From contig NC_058521.1 of the NCBI RefSeq assembly GCF_904849725.1, positions 142,132,744 through 142,196,743 on the forward strand: a DNA stretch of 64,000 bases, in the 5' to 3' direction. Below are positions 46,972-58,126 of the stretch, one piece after another. Under the pieces are notes generated by a model. It had not been told where the DNA came from. It was given only the letters and a program-made list of their open reading frames with translations, and ran no database searches. Each line of letters begins with the position of its first letter. Positions within the stretch are counted from its first letter, which is position 1. The stretch is from Hordeum vulgare subsp. vulgare (Eukaryota; Streptophyta; Magnoliopsida; Poales; Poaceae). A program made the position numbers and the translations under genes.

Positions 46972-48189
46972 CTTGTAGGATCCAAAGTATGTCTAGAGGG
47001 GGGGGGGTGTGATTAGACTACTTGACCAAATAAAAGCTTAACATTTTCCCAGTTTTATCAGTTGGCAAGTTTTAGCAATTTTACCAAGTCTAGCACAAAC
47101 TACATATGCAAGTGCACGAGTATAAAAACGGGAAGTAAAGACATGCACGTGTAAGTAGAGTGTAGGGATAGGAAGATCAAACACAATGAAGACATGATGA
47201 TTTTTGGCGTGGTTCTGATAGGTGGTGCTATCGTACGTCCACATTGATGGAGACTTCAACCCACAGAGAGTAACGCCTGCGCGAGTCCACGAAGGGCTCC
47301 ATCCACGAATGCTCCATGGAAAAGCAAGCTTGTCTATTCCACCATGGCTTACGTCCACGAAGGACTAGCCTCACCCTGGGTAGATCTTCACAAAGTTGGC
47401 GACCTCCTTGCCCTTACAAACTTCTATGTTCAATTCCACACAATTTGGAGGCTCCCAAGCGACACCTAAACAATCTAGGAGACACCACTCTCCAAAAGGT
47501 AATAGATGTGGTATGGATGATGAACTCCTTGCTCTTGTGCTTTGAAAGATAGTCTTCTCAACACTCAATCACTCCCTCACAGAATTTGTCTTGGTAGAAG
47601 AGATTGATTGTTTGGAAAGCAACTTGGGGAGCTAGAAATCAAGATTCATATGGTTGGAGTGGAAGATCTTGATATCAACACATGAGTAGGTGGTTCTCTC
47701 TCAGAAAATGAATGGTGGAAGTGTTTGCTTGTTCTGAGTGCTCTCTCTGCGAATGGGAGGGAGGTGGAGGGGTATTTATAGCCATCCCCAAAAATCCAAC
47801 CATTACAACATTATTGCCCAACTCGATGGAACCAAAGTAAAAACTCGGTTACACCAGTTTAAAGCAAAATGTCCTAAGTTTCGTCGTTTCATTTACACCG
47901 ATACTAAGCTTCTTAGTTAGACCGATTTGGTTGGCCTGGTAAGTTCGAGGGACTCGTTGGCACCGATCTAAAAAACTCGGAAATTCCAATTTTTGTCAAA
48001 TGGAAACCAGCAAGGTGGTCACTTCTTTTTGGCTGTACCAAAGTGAATCTCGGTTGTACCAAGTTGCTAGGGTTTGGCTTGGGGTTCTGTCTAAGGAAAA
48101 CTCGTTGTGGCCGATGTGTAGAAAGTTGGTGGCACCGGATTTGAATTTAGGATTTTGGATAGAATATTTTTTGGGAGAAATGTTGCACG

Positions 48190-49897
48190 TGTTGGAAATT
48201 TGCCCTATAGGCAATAATAAATTGGTTATTATTGTATTTACTTGTTCATGATAATTGTCTATTGTTCATGCTATAATTGTATTAATCGGAAACCGTAATA
48301 CATGTGCAAATACATAGACCACAACATGTCCCTAGTGAGCCTCTAGTTGGCTAGATAGTTGATCAATAGATGGTCATGGTTTCCTGATGATGGACATTGG
48401 ATGTCATTGATAAAGGAATCACATCATTAGGAGAATGATGTGATGGACAAGACCCAATCCTAAGCATAGCACAAGATCATGTAGTTCGTCTGCTAAAGCT
48501 TTTCTAATGTCAAGTATCATTTCCTTAGACCATGAGATTGTGCAATTCCCAGATAATGTAGGAGCGCTTTGGGTGTATCAAACGTCACAATGTAACTGGG
48601 TGATTATAAAGGTGCACTACAGGTATCTCCGAAAGTGTCTGTTGGTTTGGTACAAATCGAGATTGGGATTTGTCACTCCGTGTGACGGAGAGGTATCTCT
48701 AGGCCCACTCGGTAATGCATCATCATAATGAGCTCAATGTGACTAAGGAGTTAGCCACGGGATGATGTGTTTCGAAACGAGTAAAGAGACTTGCCAGTAA
48801 CGAGATTGAACAAGGTATAGGGATACCGACGATCGAATCTCGGGCAAGTGTCATACCGGTAGACAAAGGGAATTGCATACAGGATTAAGTGAATCCTTGA
48901 CATCGTGGTTCATTCCTATGAGATCATCGAGGAACTTGTGGGATCCAACATGGATATCCATACCCCACTGTTGGTTATTGGCCGGAGAGATGTCTCGGTC
49001 ATGTCTGCATGTTTCCCGAACCCGTAGGGTCTACACACTTAAGGTTCGGTGACGCTAGAGTTGTTATGGGAATCGTATATGTGGTTACTGAAGGTTGTTC
49101 GGAGTCCCGAATGATATCCCGGACGCCAGGTTCTGGAGGTAAATATTTATATATGGGAAGCCATATTTTGGGTATTGGAAAAGTTTTGGATTTTTCCTCT
49201 ATTGTACCAGGAAGCTTCTAGAAGGTTCTGGAAACTTCCAGAGGAGTCCGTAAGTCTACCAAGGGTTCCATCACGTCCCAAGGGTGTGCATGGGCTGAGG
49301 GGAGACGTCGTGGCCTTATTGGGCCAAGCACACAAGTCCCTCAAGGCCCATGTAGTTGGGAAAGGTGGAAAGTCCACCTTTGTATGGAAGGGAAGGAAGG
49401 GGACTAGGATTCCACCTCCTCTCCCCTTAGATGTGCCCTAGGGCTTGGAGGGGCTGTTCCCCATGCCCCTTCACCTATGTATAGAGAGGACGGGGTGCCC
49501 CTAGAGCACACACGAAGCCCTTGGCATCCCTCTCTCTCCCTAGATCGTTTTCTCCTCGGTTTGCGGTTTCGGTAGCGCTAGGCGTAGCCCTGCCGGGATA
49601 GCACCACTACAACCGCCACCACGCCGTCGTGCTGCCGGAGTTCTCCCTCAACTTCTTCGCCCTCCTTGTTGGTACAAGAAGGAGGATACGTCCCCGGGCT
49701 GTAGGTGTGTTCGGTTTTCGGATCTTCCACGATTTGAATCGTCGCGAGTACGACTCCATCGACCGCGTTCATAGTAACGCTTCTGCTATGCGATCTTCAA
49801 TGGTATTAATATGATCTACCTCACTCGTTTCTGGTCTCTCCTAGATGATCTTGGTGTGACGTAGGAAAATTTTGAATTATTACTACGCTACCGAACA
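48190..49897 (+). repeat. 5' LTR of element C
   Basis: About 1.7 kb, ending accgaaca where relatives end ccccaaca. Its sequence is clearly more distant from the LTRs of A, B and D than these are from each other, mainly in the second half. TATA-like ctatgtatagag lies near 49474. Confidence 0.88.
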
Positions 49898-49898
49898 G

Positions 49899-49910
49899 TG
49901 ACATCCGAGC
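49899..49910 (+). other. Primer-binding site of element C (eroded)
   Basis: tgacatccgagc follows the LTR by one base; it is a mutated form of TGGCATCAGAGC. Confidence 0.55.
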
Positions 49911-51035
49911 GAGGTTCTATGCGTAGATTGTATGCACGAGTAGAACACAAAAGTTGTGGGCGAATATTTTGTCAATTGCTTGCTTTACTAGTCTTATCTT
50001 GATTCGGTGGCATCATGGGATCAAGCGGCCCGAACCGACTTTACACGTACTCTTACGTGAGACTGGTTCCACCGACGGACATGCACTTGTTGTATAAGGT
50101 GGCTAGCGGGTGTCTGTCTCTCCCACTTTAGTCGGATCGGATTCGATGAAGAGGGTCCTTATGAAGGGTAAATAGGATTGGTATATAAACGTTGTGGCTG
50201 TCACGTAGGTAAGAAACGTTCTTGCTAGAAGCCCTAATTAGCCACGTAAAACTTGCAACAACAATTAGAGGATGTCTAACTTCTTTTTGCACGGTATGCT
50301 ATGTGATGTGATATGGCCAAAAGGATGTGATGTTACATATGTGATGTATGAGATTGATCATGTTCTTGTAATAGGATTCACGACTTGCATGTCGATGAGT
50401 ATGACAACCGGCAGGAGCCATAGGAGTTGTCCTAATTTATTGTATGAGATGCAATGCCATGTGATTACTTTACTTTATTGCTAACCGTTAGCTATAGTAG
50501 TAGAAGTAATAGTTGGCCATATCATGTCACTATATGATTGCATGTGATGTTTATCATGTTTTTCATATTATTGCTTAGAACGATGGTAACAAAGATAAGA
50601 TGGTACCTCATTAAAATTTCGAGATAAGTACCCCCCTAAGTGTGCACCATTGCGAAGGATCATTGTCTCGAAGCACCACGTGATGATCGGGTGTGATAGG
50701 TTCTAACGTTCGAATACAACGAGTGTAAGCCAGATTTACACATGCAAAACACTTAGGTTGACTCGACGAGCCTAGCATGTACAGACATGGCCTCGAATAC
50801 GGGATACCGAAAGGTCGAACATGAGTCGTATGGATGATACGATCAGCATGGAGATGCTCACCATTGATGACTAGTCCGTCTCACGTGCTGATCGGACACG
50901 GGTAGTCGACGTGGATCATGTAACACTTGGATGACTAGAGGGATGTCGATCTAAGTGGGAGTTCATTAAATAATTTGATTAAATGAACTTAATTATCATG
51001 AACATAGTCAAAAGGTCTTTACAAATTATGTTGTA
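49911..51035 (+). other. Untranslated leader of element C
   Basis: About 1.1 kb with no supported frame. It can be aligned with the leader of B, but much less closely than the following pseudogene region can. Confidence 0.6.
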
Positions 51036-53055
51036 ACTTGCGCTATATCTCTGTGGTTTTTGATATGTTCCTAGAGAACACTTGGTTGAAAGGTGATAGT
51101 AGCAATTGTGCGGACTGGGTCCGTTAACTGAGGATTGTCCTCATTGCTGCACAGAAGGCTTGTGTCTTTAATGCACCGCTCGGTGTGCTGAACCCCGAAC
51201 ATCGTCTGTAGATGTTGCGAACATTTGACATACACGTTTTTTGATAACTACATGATAGTTCAGTGCATAATGCTTTAACGACTTAGAATTGAGGCGCTAA
51301 AGACGTTTCGAACCTTGCGGGAAATATGAGATGTTCCAAGAGATGAAATTGGGATTTCATGCTCGTGCCCTTGTTGAGAGGTACGAGACCTTCGACAAGA
51401 TTTTTTGTATACAAAGTAAGGGAGAAAATCTCAATCCTTGAGCGTGTGCTCAAATTGTCTGAGTGCTACAATCGCTTGAATCGAGTGGGAGTTAATCTTC
51501 CACATGAGATAGTGATAGTTCTCCACAATCACCGCCACCAAGCTACTAGAGCTTCGTGATGAACTATAACATATCAGGGATAGATATGATGATCCTTGAG
51601 CTATTCGCGATGTTTGACACCGCAAAAGTAGAAATCAAAAAGGGGCATCAATTGTTGATGGTTAGTAAAACCACTAGTTTCAAGAAGGGCAAGGGCAAGA
51701 AGGGATACTTCATGAAACGACAAACCATATGCTTCTCTAGTGAAGAGACCCAAGGTTGATCCCAAACCCAAGACTAAGTGCTTCTGTAATGAGGGGAACA
51801 GTCACTCAAGAGGAGCTGCCCTAGATACTTGGTAGATGAAAAGGCTGACAAAGTCGACAAAAGTATATTGGATATACATGATATTGATATATACTTTACT
51901 AGTAATCCTAGTAGCACCAGGGTATTAGATGCCGGTTCAGTTGCTAAGTGTTAGTAACTCGAAATAAAAGCTACGGAATAAACAGAGACTAGCTAAAGGC
52001 GAGGTGACGATGTGTGTTGGAAGTGTTTCCAAGGTTGATGTGATCAAACATCGCACGTCCCTCTACCATCGGGATTAGTGTTAAACCTAAATAATTGTTA
52101 TTTGGTGTTTGCGTGGAGCATGAACGTGATTGGTTTATGTTTATTGCAATACGGTTATTCATTTCAAGAGAATAATGGTTATTCTAGTTACTTGAATAAT
52201 ACCTTCAATGGTCTTGCACCTAAAATGAATGGTTTATTGAATCTCGACCGTGGTGATACACATGTTCATAATATTGATGCCAAAAGATATGAAAGGAGTA
52301 ATGATAGTACCACTTACTTGTGGCACTGCCATTTGAGTCATATTGGTATAAAATGCATGAAGAAGCTCCATGCCGGTGGATCTTTGTACTCACTCATTTT
52401 TGAAACGTTTGAGACATGCAAACCATGCCTATTGGTATAAACGCATGATGAAACTCCATGCAGATGGATCTTTTTGGACTCACTTGATTTTGAATCACTT
52501 GAGACATGCAAATCATACCACTCGGGCAAGATGACTGAAGGCCTAGTTTTCCAGCGAGATGGAACAAGAAAGTAACTTGTTGGGAGTAATACATTTTCAT
52601 GTCTGCAGTCCAATGAGTGCTAAAGGCACGCAATGGATATCATTATGTTCTTACTTCACAGATGATTTGAGTAGATACTAGTGTATTTACTTGATGAAAC
52701 ACAAGTCTGAATTATTGAAAGGTTCAAGTAATTTCAGAGTGAAGTTGAAGATCATCATGAAAATAGGATAATATGTCTACGATGTGATCGTGGAGGTAAA
52801 CATATATATCTGAGTTACGAGTTTGGTAAACATTGAAGACAATCTGAAAATAATTTCACGTGAAAATTGTTTGACAAGTCATGCCACCTGGAACACCATG
52901 ATTTGATGGTGTGTCAGTATGTCATAATTGTGCCCTATTAGATATGGTGCATACTATGATGTCTCTTAAACAAATTACCACTATCGTTTATGGGTTAGGC
53001 ATTAGAGACAACCGCGTACTTTAAAGAGGGCACCACGTAATTCTGTTGAGATGAG
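51036..53055 (+). pseudogene. gag-pol: Degenerate gag-pol of element C, truncated by the Gypsy insertion
   Basis: Pieces of gag (51350-51760, for example SECYNRLN-like and KTTSFKKGKGKKG residues), the eroded zinc knuckle (about 51780), and integrase (52300-53050) are recognisable but in shifting frames. It shares with B the loss of the gag start codon, the 89 bp duplication in the integrase zinc region, and the altered zinc knuckle. The rest of pol is missing beyond 53055. It encodes nothing functional. Confidence 0.85.
52344..52521 (+). repeat. 89 bp tandem duplication in the integrase zinc region of element C
   Basis: tggtataaaatgcatgaag at 52344 recurs at 52433 as tggtataaacgcatgatg, with the following Cys-x2-Cys coding block repeated. 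Period and breakpoints match the duplication in element B. Confidence 0.85.
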
Positions 53056-54761
53056 TGATACGTCTCCAACGTATCTATAATTTTTTATGGGTCCATGCTA
53101 TTATCTTGTCAACTTTGGATGTTTTATATGCATGAATATGCTATTTTATATCTTTTTTGGGACTAACCTATTAACTCAGTGCCAAGTGCCAGTTTCTGTT
53201 TTTTCCGTGTTTTTGGCCCATTTTCAGACGGAGTCCAAATGGAATGAAACTTTACGATGATTTTTTTGGACCAAAAGAGACCCCCAAATCTTTGGAAGAA
53301 GGCTAGAAGAGCCACGAGGGAGTCAAAAGCCCTGACGCCGCCACCACCCCCCCGGTGGTGGCGACCAGGCTTGTGACCTCCTCGTGGGCCCAACTGACGC
53401 AATTCCACCGCCATAAATTCCTATTAATTTAAAAACCCCCAGAAAGAAACTTAGATCGGGAGTTCCACCGCCGCAAGCCTCTGTAGACACCAAAAACCAA
53501 TCTGGAGCCCGTTCCGGCACCCTGTCGGAGGGGGAATCCATCTACGGTGGCCATCTTCATCATCCCGGCGATCTCCATGACAAGGAGGGAGTAGTTCCCC
53601 CTCGGGGCTGAGGGTATGTACCAGTAGCTATGTGTTTGATCTCTCTCTCTCTCTCGTGTTCTTGAGATGTCTTGATCTCGATGTACCATGGGCTTTGCTA
53701 CTATAGTTGGATCTTATGATGTTCTTCCCCCTCTCCCTCTTGTAATGAATTGAGGTTCCCCTTTGGAGTTATCTTATCGGATTGAGTCTTTGAGAACACT
53801 TGATGTATGTCTTGGACGTGTCTATCTGCTATGATCAACTTGCGGGTTTGTGACAATTGGGAACCTATGCATAAGGGTTGGCACACGTGGATTCATGTGA
53901 GTACTTGATGTATGTTTTGGTGATCAACTTGCGGGTTCATGACATTGGGAACCTATGCACAGGGGTTGGCACACGTTTTGACTCTCTGGTAGAAAGTTTG
54001 GGGCACTCTTTGAAGTTCTATGTGTTGGTTGAATAGATAATTCTGAGATTGTGTGATGCATATTGTATAATCATACCCACGAATACTTGATGTGACAATG
54101 GAGTATCTAGGTGACATTAGGGTCTTGGTTGATATGTCTTAAGGTGTTATTCTAGTACGAACTCTATGATGGATCGAACGGAAAGAATAGCTTCGTGTTA
54201 TTGTACTACGGACTCTTGAATAGATCGATCAGAAAGAATAACTTTGTGGTGGTTTCGTACCCGACAATAATCTCTTCGTTTGTTCCCTGCTATTAGTGAC
54301 TTTGGAGTGACTCTTTGTTGCATGTTGAGGGCTAGTTATATGATCCAATTATGTTATCATTGTTGAGAGAACTTCACTAGTGAAAGTATGAACCCTAGGC
54401 CTTGTTTCCACGCATTGCAATACCATTCGTGCTCACTTTTGTTACTAGTTACCTTGCTGTTTTTGTAATTTCAGATTACAAAAACCTATATCTACCATCC
54501 ATATTGCACTTGTATCACCATCTCTTCGCCGAACTAGTGCACCTATACAACTTACCATTGTATTGGGTGTGTTGGGGACACAAGAGACTCTTTGTTATTT
54601 GGTTGCAGGGTTGCTTGAGAGAGACCATCTTCATCCTACGCCTCCTGCGGATTGATAAACCTTAGGTCACCCACTTGAGGGAAAATTGCTACTGTCCTAC
54701 AAACCTCTGCGCTTGGAGGCCCAACAATGTCTACAAGGAGAAGGTTGCGTAGTAGACATCA
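53056..54761 (+). repeat. 5' LTR of the Gypsy fragment
   Basis: Starts TGATACGTCTCCAACG, a very common Triticeae Gypsy LTR start, and ends in ATCA right before the tRNA-Asp site. A TC microsatellite lies at about 53639-53655. Confidence 0.85.
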
Positions 54762-54771
54762 AGCTCTTTTC

Positions 54772-54851
54772 TGGCGCCGTTGCCGGGGAGGCTAGGTAAG
54801 CGGCACTCACCTCCCGTCAACGAAGCTCTTTTCTGGTGCCGTTGCCGGGGA
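54772..54851 (+). other. Duplicated tRNA-Asp primer-binding site
   Basis: TGGCGCCGTTGCCGGGGA at 54772-54789 is complementary to the 3' end of plant tRNA-Asp. A second copy with one change (TGGTGCC...) lies at 54834-54851. The block 'aagctcttttctgg' precedes both; the period is 62 bp. Confidence 0.88.
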
Positions 54852-54934
54852 GGTTAGCGCTTGAAGGTATATCTTTAGATCTTGCAATAGAATATTTTTG
54901 TTTCTTGTTCTTTCGCTAGAAAATTACAAAAAAA

Positions 54935-55390
54935 ATGGAATTGAGGATGCCTCATATGCTCCATCTTTTCAATGTCTTACATGAGCATGATGGGAAGGAA
55001 AATTGTGCTCAAGTGCTGAAAGAAGAATTAGATAGAATGCTTGGCATAGAATATGTGAATGATGAGAATGATTGCAATGTTCTTAGCATGAATTCTTTGA
55101 ATACCCATGATGCTAATGATATGCAAAGCCACAAGCTTGGGGATGCTATATTTGATAAAGATGATCTTTTTAGTTCTTCCACTTTGAATGATCAAAATAA
55201 TTTTGATGAAAGCATGCCCCCTATCTATGATGATTATTGTGAGGATACTTATGCTTTAAAGAAGAGGGATTATAAAACTTGTCATACTCTCGAGAACTAC
55301 TTTGCTAAACCTTGCTTTTTAATTCTAGACACAATTTGTAGTGCTCAAGTCTTTTACAACACTCCCACTACTATTCTTGAGATCGTGTAG
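54935..55390 (+). CDS. N-terminal part of a conserved open frame in the Gypsy fragment, unknown function
   Basis: ATG at 54935 begins MELRMPHMLHLFNVLHEHDG and stays open for 151 codons. The protein is acidic, rich in Asn, Asp and His (SMNSLNTHDANDMQSHKLGD), and low in complexity. Similar stretches are common at the start of the interior of this Gypsy group in Triticeae, before gag. The last few codons and the TAG (55388-55390) come from element C's LTR across the deletion junction, so the true C terminus is lost. No enzymatic motif is visible. Confidence 0.5.
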   Translation: MELRMPHMLHLFNVLHEHDGKENCAQVLKEELDRMLGIEYVNDENDCNVLSMNSLNTHDANDMQSHKLGDAIFDKDDLFSSSTLNDQNNFDESMPPIYDDYCEDTYALKKRDYKTCHTLENYFAKPCFLILDTICSAQVFYNTPTTILEIV

Positions 55391-56562
55391 TTCGTCTGTT
55401 AATGAGTAAAGAGACTTGCCGGTAACGAGATTGAACAAGGTATAGGGATACCGACGATCGAATCTCGGGCAAGTGTCATACTAGTAGACAAAGGGAATTG
55501 CATACATGATTAAGTGAATCCTTGACATCGTGGCTCATCCTGATGAGATCATCGAGGAACTTGTGGGAGCCAACATGGATATCCAGACCCCACTATTGGT
55601 TATTAGACGGAGAGATGTGTCGGTCATATGTGCATATTTCCGAACCCGTAGGGTCTACACACTTAAGATTCGACGACGCTAGAGTTGCTATGGGAATCAT
55701 ATATGTGCTTACTGAAGATTGTTCGGAGTCCCGGATGAGACCCCGGACGTCACGAGGAGTTCTGGAATGGTCCGGAGGTAAAGGTTTATATATGGGAATT
55801 CATATTTTGGGTACCGGAAAAGTTTCGGGTTTTTCCGGTATTGTATCGGGAAGCTTCTAGAAGGTTCCGGAAACTTCTGGAGGAGTCCAGAAGTCCACCA
55901 AGGGTTCCACCACGTCCTAAGGGTGTGCATGGGCTGAGGGGAGATGTCGTGGCCTTATTGGGCCAAGCACACAAGTCCCTCAAGGCCCATGTAGTTGGAA
56001 AAGGTGGAAAGTCCACCTTTGTATGGAAGGGAAGGAAGGGGACTAGGATTCCACCTCCTCTCCCCTTGGGTGCGCCCTAGGGCTTGGAGGGTATGTTCTC
56101 CACGCCCCTCCACCTATGTATAAAGAGGAGGGGGGGGGGTGCCCCAAGAGCACACACGAAGCCCTTGGCGCCCTCTCTCTCTCTCTCTCTCGCCCTAGAT
56201 CGTTTTCTCCTCCGTTTGTGGTTCCGGTAGCCGGGATAGCACCACCACAACCGCCACCACGCTGTTGTGTTGCCGGAGTTCTCCCTCAACTTCTCCTCCC
56301 TCCTTGCTGGATCAAGAAGGAGGAGGCATCCCTGGGCTGTAGGTGTGTTGAACGCGGAGACACCATACCTTCGGTGTACGGATCGGATCTTCCGTGATTT
56401 GAATCGCCGCGAGTACGACTCCATCGACCACGTTCATAGTAACGCTTCCGCTATGCGATCTTTAATGGTATGAATATGCTCTACCTCAGTCGTTGCTGGT
56501 CTCTCTTAGATGATCTTGGTGTGACTTAGGAAAATTTTAAATTATTACTACGTTCCCCAACA
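55381..56562 (+). repeat. 3' LTR remnant of element C
   Basis: It begins with gatcgtgtagttcgtctg, equivalent to 48475 onward in the 5' LTR. It then skips the part equivalent to about 48500-48777 and continues at gagtaaagagacttgcc. The rest matches the 5' LTR to the terminal CAACA at 56562. A CT run lies at about 56166-56190. Confidence 0.85.
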
Positions 56563-56864
56563 ACACCTTTTGGTGGTAATCTCTAAGCAATTTGACCAAC
56601 GAGATCATCATAGGTACCCACCCCTTTTAATATTATTGGCTTTCTTCTGGACTCAAATGTGATTCCTTACATAAAACAGAAATGTAGAGTCTTGAAGCTT
56701 TTGCCAATTGATGTTCCTTGCTTCTTTGGGATCTCCTCACAATCCTAGCTAATCCATTCATTGAACTTTTCCTGAAATATAATTGATAGATTCATTAGTC
56801 CAATGAACTATATGTTGTCATTAATTACCAAAAAAATCTAGGGAGAAGTTGTGCTTTCACCTTC

Positions 56865-58126
56865 TTTCTCCCCTCTAATCTACATAACAATTCTTTGATC
56901 AAGATAAGCACTACACGAAGATGCACATCGATGTTAGAATTCCATTTTTGCGACCGGTTCGTAGTTTCGTCGATCGTAAATGCTTAATTTTGTGTTCATG
57001 TTCGGAGCTATCTTGGAAGAATTTCTTTGAATTCTTCACGGACGGGTGACCATTTGCAATATCCTTTTAGTGGTAGCTTCATCTTGTAGTTTGACATGAC
57101 ATTCAATGTTCCAAGTTTTCTGGTTCGGCGATTGTTCGTCTCGACCTTCTCTCCTTGATCCTCCACTACGTGCACATTGCATTTCTTCTACTATGTCTTC
57201 TGTTTCAGAATTGTCCGATGCGTCCCTTGCAATGCCAACATCATTCCTCTTGACCTCCTTACAAACGTCCTACTACACCGGAGTCCTTTCCGGTGTCGGT
57301 CATCTCGGCCTCCTCCCTCTTGTCCTATTGCACTGATGCTGCCATGGTGAGAGAACTGCATTTATCCTCATATTTCCTCTATCTTCATGCAGACTTTCTC
57401 TATGATGACGAGGCTAGAAACTTGTTTTCCACGCCGCTGATGGGGTTGCTCGTGCATGACTCTGTGCTTGTCATGTCGGATATGGCGCCCTGATCATCGT
57501 CCACTTCAAACGCCATGGTTCGACACACATTGCATTTATCCTCCTCTGTCCTATGACTTGGTGCTTCTCCGCATTGAGTTTCTCCACGGCAGCGGTGCTA
57601 GCTACTATTTCGCCGTGCCGTCGACAGGGTTGATCGCACATGAATCTATTCTCATCGTGTCGGACGTGGCGCCACAGCCACCGTCCACCACGGTCGCCAT
57701 GGTCTGACACACACTACATTTCTCCTCCCCCGTCATTTGCCTCAACACTCCTCCGCACGGACTTTCTCTGCGGCAGCGATGCTAGCAACTAGTTTGCCAC
57801 ATCGTCAACACTCAACAGGGTTGCCATCCTGTTAGACGTGACACCGTGGTCACTATCCACCGCACTCGCTAGACATGATGTGTTTGCTAAGTGTAAGTGT
57901 TAGCTCTTAATCATATCCTGCGTATACAACCAAACACAGTGTAGTTACGTGAGCCGAGCAGTTGCAAAAAACCAAACACTATGCCAAAATTGCTCCCCTA
58001 ATGTGAGAGGCCTAAATGCGGGCAATCAAACAATGTGCATATGTTGATTTTTTTGCTTGCTTTCCTTCAACCAGGCTTTGTTGAGCCAGGACGAGCTAGC
58101 CAGACCCATCTCATAAGGCTACCAAA
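56865..58126. other. Right flank of Sirevirus 2, with imperfect tandem repeats
   Basis: No LTR sequence. Short open frames here are fragmentary and I do not recognise a protein. From about 57172 the stretch consists of imperfect repeats. It ends with 'accaaacacgtcc' (about 58113-58125), the reverse complement of a motif at about 24595 on the far side of Sirevirus 2. I suspect a non-autonomous DNA transposon but cannot show it. Confidence 0.4.
57172..57865 (+). repeat. Imperfect tandem repeat, period about 175-183 bp, about four units
   Basis: The landmark '(a)ca(t/c)tgcatttctcct'-like sequence recurs near 57172, 57350, 57523 and 57706. It is followed each time by similar blocks such as ttctc(c/t)a(c/t)g and gttg(c/a)(t/c)cg. 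Units have diverged strongly. Confidence 0.55.

Larger units (their letters stand above)
53056..55380 (+). mobile_element. Gypsy element fragment (Sabrina/Fatima/WHAM-like): 5' LTR, primer site and start of interior
   Basis: An LTR of about 1.7 kb starts TGATACGTCTCC at 53056 and ends GTAGACATCA at 54761. A tRNA-Asp primer site and the first part of the interior follow. The sequence then stops abruptly at about 55380, where it joins element C's 3' LTR. The 5-mer before the LTR is atgag; the other flank is lost. The exact family name is from memory. Confidence 0.85.
48190..56562 (+). mobile_element. Element C: Angela-related Copia element, interrupted and partly deleted
   Basis: The 5' LTR (48190-49897) starts TGTTGGAAATTTGCCC. 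The interior is degenerate and is entered at 53056 by a Gypsy element. A deletion then joins that Gypsy element to the middle of C's own 3' LTR, which ends TTCCCCAACA at 56562. Flanking 5-mers gcacg (48185-48189) and acacc (56563-56567) share only the middle three bases; the related Sirevirus LTR suggests an original GCACC. The element lies within the 5' LTR of Sirevirus 2. Confidence 0.85.
24884..56859 (-). mobile_element. Sirevirus 2: minus-strand, gag and env-like genes, no visible pol; carries three nested insertions
   Basis: On the minus strand the order is 5' LTR (right, 56859 to 46974, split by element C), primer site, gag, spacer, env-like gene (split by a chromovirus), polypurine tract, 3' LTR (26335 to 24884). 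Both LTRs start TGTAGGATCC on the plus strand. Flanking 5-mers are tcttc (24879-24883) and ccttc (56860-56864), a duplication with one mismatch. Without the inserts the interior is about 6.5 kb. I find no integrase, reverse transcriptase or RNase H motif between gag and env, so I read it as non-autonomous. Confidence 0.86.
46974..56859 (-). repeat. 5' LTR of Sirevirus 2, in two pieces: 46974-48189 and 56563-56859
   Basis: The left piece starts TGTAGGATCC next to the primer site; the right piece ends TTGTGCTTTCA at 56859. Together about 1.5 kb, clearly similar to 24884-26335 along its length. A good TATA box, TATAAATACC on the minus strand, lies at 47771-47780. Palindrome copies of the ACTCGGTGCCACC type occur at about 47820-48150. 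Confidence 0.85.
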
